DNA from: Streptomyces sp. NRRL B-24484
Lineage (GTDB): Bacteria > Actinomycetota > Actinomycetes > Streptomycetales > Streptomycetaceae
Assembly: GCF_000717715.1 (NCBI RefSeq)
Contig: NZ_JOAI01000039.1
Coordinates: forward strand, 1 to 64,000
Length of the DNA stretch: 64,000 bases
Reading direction: 5' to 3'
Below, piece after piece: positions 60,095-64,000 of the stretch; position 1 is the stretch's first letter, and each line of letters opens with the position of its first letter. The position numbers and the translations under genes were made by a program. The notes under the pieces were generated by a model that was given only the letters and a program-made list of their open reading frames with translations, made no database searches and was not told the DNA's origin.

Positions 60095-61069
60095 ATGGCG
60101 ATCGCGAAGGCGGAGCGGTTGATGAACCTCGCCCTCTGTCTGATGAACACCAGGAGGCCGCTCTCCAAGAAGGAGCTCCGGGAGTCGGTCGAGGCCTACC
60201 GGGAAGCCTGGCAGCAGGGCAGCGAGGACGCGTTCAACCGGATGTTCGAGCGCGACAAGGACGACCTGCGCGAGCTCGGCCTGGTCATCGACGTCGACGA
60301 GAACGCGCTGGACGGCGAGATCGGCTACCTGGCCCGCCGGGACCGCAACCGCCTCCCCGAGATCGTCCTCGACGCCGAGGAGGCCGCCGCCCTCACCCTG
60401 GTCGCCCGGGTCTGGCAGCAGGCCAAGATGTCCGGCGCGGCCAGCGGTGCCCTGCAGAAGCTGCGGGCGGCCGGCGTGCCCTTCGCCGAGGACGCCGAGC
60501 ACACCGCGCTGCAGCCGCGCATCCCCGCCCGCGAGGCCGCCTTCGAACCGCTGCTGGTCGCCGCCCGCGACCGGCGCCCGGTCACCTTCGACTACCGCAA
60601 GGCCGGCGCCTCCGCCGCCGAGCAGCGCTCCGTGGAGCCCTGGGCCCTCGAGTGCTGGCGCGGCCACTGGTACCTGGCCGGCTACGACCGCGACCGGCAG
60701 AGCGCCCGGGTCTTCCGGCTCAGCCGGATCACCGGCAAGGTCCGCTCCCGGGCCGGCAGCTTCACCGGTGACGTCCCCGAGCACGTCGACGTGCGCGCCC
60801 ACGTCGCCCGGTTCGCCGGCGAGGGCGCCGTCACCGAGGGCGCCACCGCCACCGTCCGGCTCCGCCGCGGCGCCGCCTTCCCGCTCCGCGGCCGGGCGAT
60901 CGCCACCACCCGCGTCGACGAGCACTGGGACGAACTGGAGATCCCGTACGGCTACGGCCTCGGCGCCGACCTCGCCGAGTTCGGGCCCGACGTCGTCGTC
61001 CTCGGACCGGACGACCTGCGGGCGGACGTCATCGACCGGCTGCGCGCCGTCGCCGGAGTGGGGGAGTAA
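60095..61069 (+). CDS. pafB: WYL-domain transcriptional regulator PafB
   Basis: A 324-residue protein with an N-terminal winged helix (KAERLMNLALCLMNTRRPLSKKELRE), a linker and a WYL domain (about 150-235: VTFDYRK and the motif LECWRGHWYLAGYDRDR), then a C-terminal extension domain. PafB and PafC together activate the LexA-independent DNA-damage response with RNA polymerase in mycobacteria, probably sensing single-stranded DNA. AAGG lies six to seven bases before the ATG. The stop is four bases from pafC, so the two are translationally coupled. Confidence 0.93.
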   Translation: MAIAKAERLMNLALCLMNTRRPLSKKELRESVEAYREAWQQGSEDAFNRMFERDKDDLRELGLVIDVDENALDGEIGYLARRDRNRLPEIVLDAEEAAALTLVARVWQQAKMSGAASGALQKLRAAGVPFAEDAEHTALQPRIPAREAAFEPLLVAARDRRPVTFDYRKAGASAAEQRSVEPWALECWRGHWYLAGYDRDRQSARVFRLSRITGKVRSRAGSFTGDVPEHVDVRAHVARFAGEGAVTEGATATVRLRRGAAFPLRGRAIATTRVDEHWDELEIPYGYGLGADLAEFGPDVVVLGPDDLRADVIDRLRAVAGVGE

Positions 61070-61073
61070 GGCC

Positions 61074-62030
61074 ATGAGCAATGCGATCGACCAGACCCGG
61101 CGGATGCTCTCGCTGGTCACCTACCTGCGCGAGCGCCCCGGCGCCGAGGTGGCCGAGGTCGCCCGCGCCTTCGGCATCACCGAGCGCGAGCTGATCGGCG
61201 ACCTCAACGTGCTGCCGATGTGCGGCACCAGCTTCCGCGGCGGCGACCTGCTCGACATCGACACCGACGGCGACCGGATCTGGTGGCACAACGTCGACGA
61301 CGTCGCCCAGCCGCTGCGCCTGGCCGCCGACGAGGCCACCGCCCTGCTGGTCGCCGCCCGCGCGGTGGCCGGCCTGCCGGGCCTGCGCCGCCGCGACCGG
61401 GAGGCGCTCACCCGCGCCGTCACCAAGATCGAGGACGCGGCCGGCGAGAGCGCCGAGTCCAGCGCCCGGGTCGGTGTCACCTTCGAGGCCGAGGGCCAGG
61501 TCTTCGCCGACATCGACCGCGCGCTCACCGAGGGCCGCCGGCTCTGGCTGCGCTACTGGTCGCACGGCCGCGGCGGCATGACCGAGCGCGAGGTCGACCC
61601 GATCCGCCTGGTCACCGAGGGCCACACCTACCTCGAGGCCTGGTGCCGCACCTCCGAGGACCGCCGGATCTTCCGGCTGGACCGGGTCGCCGAGATCAAG
61701 GTGCTCGACGAGCCGGCCGACCCGCCGCGGATCGAGCCGCGCGACCTGTCCGCCGGCCTGGTCAACCCGGCCGCCGACGACCCCGAGGTGATCGTCGAGG
61801 TCGGCCCCGGCGGCCGCTGGGTCGCCGAGTACTACACCCACGACAAGGCCGAGGAACTGCCCGACGGCGGGCTGCGGATCACCCTGCGCAGCGCCGACCC
61901 GTCCGGGCTGCGCCCGCTCGCCCTCCGGCTCGGCCGCGACGGCCGGATCGTCTCCCCGCCCGCCCTCGCCGAGCAGGCCCGCGAGGCGGCCCGCGCGGCC
62001 CTCGCCGGCTACCCGGAGGGGCAGGCCTGA
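61074..62030 (+). CDS. pafC: WYL-domain transcriptional regulator PafC
   Basis: A 318-residue paralogue and partner of PafB. The winged helix lies in RMLSLVTYLRERPGAEVAEVARAFGITERELIGDLNVLPMCG; the WYL region is LWLRYWSHGR with GHTYLEAWCRTSEDRRIFRLDRV; the C-terminal extension domain reaches the end. Its ribosome-binding site GGGGAG overlaps the pafB stop. With PafB it forms the heterodimeric activator of DNA-repair genes. The zinc-ribbon gene starts four bases after its stop. Confidence 0.93.
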   Translation: MSNAIDQTRRMLSLVTYLRERPGAEVAEVARAFGITERELIGDLNVLPMCGTSFRGGDLLDIDTDGDRIWWHNVDDVAQPLRLAADEATALLVAARAVAGLPGLRRRDREALTRAVTKIEDAAGESAESSARVGVTFEAEGQVFADIDRALTEGRRLWLRYWSHGRGGMTEREVDPIRLVTEGHTYLEAWCRTSEDRRIFRLDRVAEIKVLDEPADPPRIEPRDLSAGLVNPAADDPEVIVEVGPGGRWVAEYYTHDKAEELPDGGLRITLRSADPSGLRPLALRLGRDGRIVSPPALAEQAREAARAALAGYPEGQA

Positions 62031-62033
62031 CCG

Positions 62034-62264
62034 GTGGCGTACGGCACCAGATTCCAGGTCTACTGCGCGCAGTGCCGGGAGAAGGTCGAGCTGCCGGCCG
62101 AGGACTTCCGGCTGGTGCTCGGCCCCACCCGGGAGCGCACCTTCTACGGCTTCGTCTGCCCGGAGTGCGGGGCGTCCGTCCGCAAGCCGGCCGGGGAGAA
62201 GATCGTGCAGGCGATGACGGCGGCCGGGGTCAGCACGATGCGCCTGCTGCCGGTCGAGGGCTGA
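62034..62264 (+). CDS. small zinc-ribbon protein
   Basis: A 76-residue protein with two CxxC pairs (VYCAQCREK and FVCPECGAS) that should bind one zinc, and a short helical tail. It has no known function. The GTG at 62034 follows the pafC stop after three bases, which makes translational coupling to pafBC very likely and suggests a role linked to them. A conserved position between pafC and tatA in streptomycetes is recalled but not checked. Confidence 0.8.
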   Translation: MAYGTRFQVYCAQCREKVELPAEDFRLVLGPTRERTFYGFVCPECGASVRKPAGEKIVQAMTAAGVSTMRLLPVEG

Positions 62265-62285
62265 CCGGGCGGTAGGGTCGTGGCC

Positions 62286-62450
62286 ATGCCGTGGACCCTC
62301 ACCGCCGCCGTCCTGCTGGCCACCGCCGGTCTGCTCGTCCTGGGCGTGCTCGCCGTCCGGCTCTGGGCCGACGTCCGCTCGCTGGCCCGCGAGGTGGACT
62401 CGGCCTCGCGCGCACTGGCCGCCGCGGCCGCCGATCTGCCGGGACGCTGA
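62286..62450 (+). CDS. 54-residue single-span membrane protein
   Basis: A short gene: ATG at 62286, stop TGA at 62448-62450. The protein starts MPWTLTAAVLLATAGLLV, has one transmembrane helix (about residues 5-25) and then an amphipathic charged helix (RLWADVRSLAREVDSASRAL). TAGGGT (62273-62278) lies exactly seven bases before the ATG, the leaderless pattern seen for several other genes here, which argues that it is real. It sits between the zinc-ribbon gene and tatA. The shape, one membrane span and one amphipathic helix, recalls TatA-like or small regulatory membrane proteins; the function is unknown. Confidence 0.6.
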   Translation: MPWTLTAAVLLATAGLLVLGVLAVRLWADVRSLAREVDSASRALAAAAADLPGR

Positions 62451-62692
62451 CTCTCCCCGGGACGCTGGCCCTGCCCGGCCGCCGACCCGCCCGGAACACC
62501 GGTCGCCCGGAACGCCGATCGCCCGTGCCGATGGGGCCGCCCGGGCCGGTGACCCGGCCGGGTACCCTTCGTGGAAGGCCCCGCGGTGCGGCCGGGGCCG
62601 CAGTGGGACGGCGGGTGCCGGGCGGCAGCCGGCAACGACTACCATCGCCCGCAACGGGGAGGACGCGCCCCGCTGAGGGAATGGTGGTGCAC

Positions 62693-62965
62693 ATGCGCAT
62701 CTCGCCGACGGCGATCCTGGTGGTCGCGGTCCTCGCGGTGCTGCTCTTCGGGGCGAAACGCCTGCCGGACGCCGCGCGGGCCCTCGGCCGGACGTTGCGC
62801 ATCCTGCGCAGCGAGGCCAGGGCCCTGCGGACGGACGGCGCCGGTGCGCCGCCGCAGGCCCGGCCCGCGGCGGAGCCGGCACCGATGACGATCAAGCGGG
62901 CACCCGGGTCGGGCGACGCCCGTCCGGTCGGTGCCGCCGACCACGGCGCGGCCCCACGGGGCTGA
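62693..62965 (+). CDS. tatA: twin-arginine translocase subunit TatA
   Basis: A 90-residue TatA. MRISPTAILVVAVLAVLLFGAKRLPD gives the membrane helix, the FG hinge and the start of the amphipathic helix (DAARALGRTLRILRSEARAL), followed by a Pro/Ala-rich tail. It forms the protein-conducting element of the Tat export system. GAGGGA lies at 62675-62680; the ATG at 62681 is too close to it, so the start may be the ATG at 62693 or the GTG at 62687. tatC follows 67 bases later. Confidence 0.88.
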   Translation: MRISPTAILVVAVLAVLLFGAKRLPDAARALGRTLRILRSEARALRTDGAGAPPQARPAAEPAPMTIKRAPGSGDARPVGAADHGAAPRG

Positions 62966-63032
62966 GCCGGCACCCACGGCCATCGGGGGCCCGCCGTCCG
63001 GCGGGCTCCGTCGTACGAGTTGAGGACCGGGC

Positions 63033-63974
63033 TTGAGCAAGTCTTCCAAGGCGCCGAAGCCGCCGAAGGACCCCGAGGGCCGGATGGCGCTCGCCGACCA
63101 CCTGCGCGAGCTCCGCAACCGGGTGGTCAAGTCGGTCCTGGCCATCGTGATCACCACGATCGTGGCGTTCTACTTCCACCGCGAGCTCACCAACTTCCTG
63201 CTCGAGCCACTCCCCTCCTGCGGCGAGAAGGGCCTGACAGCCACCGGCGAGCGGTGCGGCGTGGTGTCTACCATCGGCCTGCTGACGCCCTTCACCCTCG
63301 CGCTTAAGGTCAGCCTCACGGCCGGCGTGGTCGCGGCCACCCCGGTGTGGCTGTACCAGCTCTGGGCGTTCGTTGCGCCGGGCCTGCACAAGCACGAGCG
63401 CAAGTACTCGATGAGCTTCCTGGCGGCGGGCGTCCCGCTTTTCCTTTCGGGTGCGGTCCTCGCCTACCTGATCCTGCCCGCCACGGCGGAGATGCTGATT
63501 TCCTTCGCGCCGACCGAGACCGTGCCGATCATGCCGGCCGAGGACTACCTCGACGTGGTGACCCGGATGGTGCTGGTCTTCGGTGGCGCCTTCGAGCTGC
63601 CACTGCTGCTGGTGATGCTCAACATGATCGGCGTGCTGAGCGGCAAGCGGCTGCTCGGCTGGTGGCGCGGCATGGTCATGGGCATCACGGTCTTCGCCGC
63701 CTTCGCCACGCCCAGCGCCGACCCGCTGAGCATGCTCGCGCTGGCCGCGCCGATCTGGGCGCTGTACTTCCTTGCGGCAGGCATCGCGCTGCTCAACGAC
63801 CGCCGCCGGGCGAAGCGGAACCCGGACGCCGGGCTGAGCGACGAGGAGGCCTCCCACGTGGACCTCTCCGTCGAGGGCGTGGACGGCCCGGAGTCGATCG
63901 AGGCCTCGGCCGCCCCGGATGCGCCCGCCCCGGTGCCGGCCGCCCGCACCGAGCAGATGGACGACATCACCTGA
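63033..63974 (+). CDS. tatC: twin-arginine translocase subunit TatC
   Basis: A 313-residue TatC, the receptor for twin-arginine signal peptides. After a basic cytoplasmic start comes GRMALADHLRELRNRVVKS with the conserved Glu region; six transmembrane helices lie at about residues 33-250, with the motif FVAPGLHKHERKYS in the second cytoplasmic loop. The C-terminal tail (about 255-313) is charged and disordered. The start is a TTG at 63033 with GAGGA seven bases upstream; no ATG or GTG in frame fits the family N-terminus. Substrates in this window could include the Tat-signal protein at 23868. Confidence 0.93.
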   Translation: MSKSSKAPKPPKDPEGRMALADHLRELRNRVVKSVLAIVITTIVAFYFHRELTNFLLEPLPSCGEKGLTATGERCGVVSTIGLLTPFTLALKVSLTAGVVAATPVWLYQLWAFVAPGLHKHERKYSMSFLAAGVPLFLSGAVLAYLILPATAEMLISFAPTETVPIMPAEDYLDVVTRMVLVFGGAFELPLLLVMLNMIGVLSGKRLLGWWRGMVMGITVFAAFATPSADPLSMLALAAPIWALYFLAAGIALLNDRRRAKRNPDAGLSDEEASHVDLSVEGVDGPESIEASAAPDAPAPVPAARTEQMDDIT

Positions 63975-64000
63975 TCCGTGCGTCCGTGCACCTCACCGGG

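Noticed and set aside
1..64000. CRISPR arrays, insertion sequences, prophage or rRNA
   Set aside because: No regularly spaced repeats, transposase or phage structural motifs, or rRNA-like sequence were found while reading both strands.

Overview
The window is high-GC DNA with a strong G/C third-position bias. It carries chaplin genes, a mycothiol ligase gene (mshC), F420/LLM oxidoreductase and DUF5703/DUF3090 family genes, and a complete Pup-proteasome locus. This combination points to the chromosome of a Streptomycetaceae actinomycete (Streptomyces or Kitasatospora). The order chaplin pair, mshC neighbourhood, metH, proteasome, pafBC, tatAC resembles, from memory, the SCO1638-SCO1675 core region of S. 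coelicolor. I see no IS element, prophage, CRISPR array or rRNA.

Layout. 0-7 kb: a DUF2252 protein, a lipoprotein and a double-psi beta-barrel secreted protein, then an acyl-CoA synthetase converging on an SDR and an acyl-CoA dehydrogenase (fatty-acid type module). 7-10.3 kb: tRNA-Leu(GAG), an M20 peptidase, one short and one long chaplin (aerial-hypha coat proteins). 10.3-17 kb: small conserved proteins, a RecD2-like protein whose ATPase motifs look destroyed, an aldo/keto reductase, an LLM oxidoreductase and CorA. 17-21.5 kb: phosphatase, DUF3090, SCO1664-type kinase-like protein, mshC, PAC2 protein. 21.7-37.2 kb: an accessory block containing a GDSL esterase, a LacI regulator, a shortened GH99-like protein with CBM32, a 1430-residue GH87 alpha-1,3-glucanase, a sugar ABC transporter without its own ATPase and a GH13 alpha-glucosidase. 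These together read as an alpha-1,3-glucan utilisation locus. The block ends with a DUF1304-TetR pair, a GNAT protein and a GH18-like protein. 37.3-49 kb: metH, HAD phosphatase, orphan peptide-binding lipoprotein, orphan response regulator with a RecB-like nuclease, M50/CBS site-2 protease, tRNA m1A methyltransferase TrmI. 49-64 kb: ferredoxin, then arc(mpa)-dop-pup-prcB-prcA-pafA, three FKBP prolyl isomerases, pafB-pafC, a zinc-ribbon protein, a 54-residue membrane protein, tatA and tatC.

How the genes work together. In the proteasome block Pup is ligated to substrates by PafA, removed by Dop, and recognised by the ring ATPase Arc, which feeds the PrcBA core; Pup already ends in Glu, so it needs no deamidation. 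PafBC is the WYL-type DNA-damage activator. In the accessory block the secreted GH87 enzyme would cut fungal or bacterial alpha-1,3-glucan, the binding protein and two permeases would import the oligosaccharides (with a shared ATPase such as MsiK encoded elsewhere), the cytoplasmic GH13 enzyme would release glucose, and the LacI protein would control the set. A motif CGCGCAA/TTGCGCG recurs in the intergenic regions of this block.

Many genes here appear to be leaderless: a TAnnnT -10 hexamer lies 5-7 nt before the start codon. Strong inverted-repeat terminators separate most convergent gene pairs. Starts were chosen from ribosome-binding sites, -10 spacing and family N-termini; all functions are read from sequence motifs and family knowledge, without database searches.
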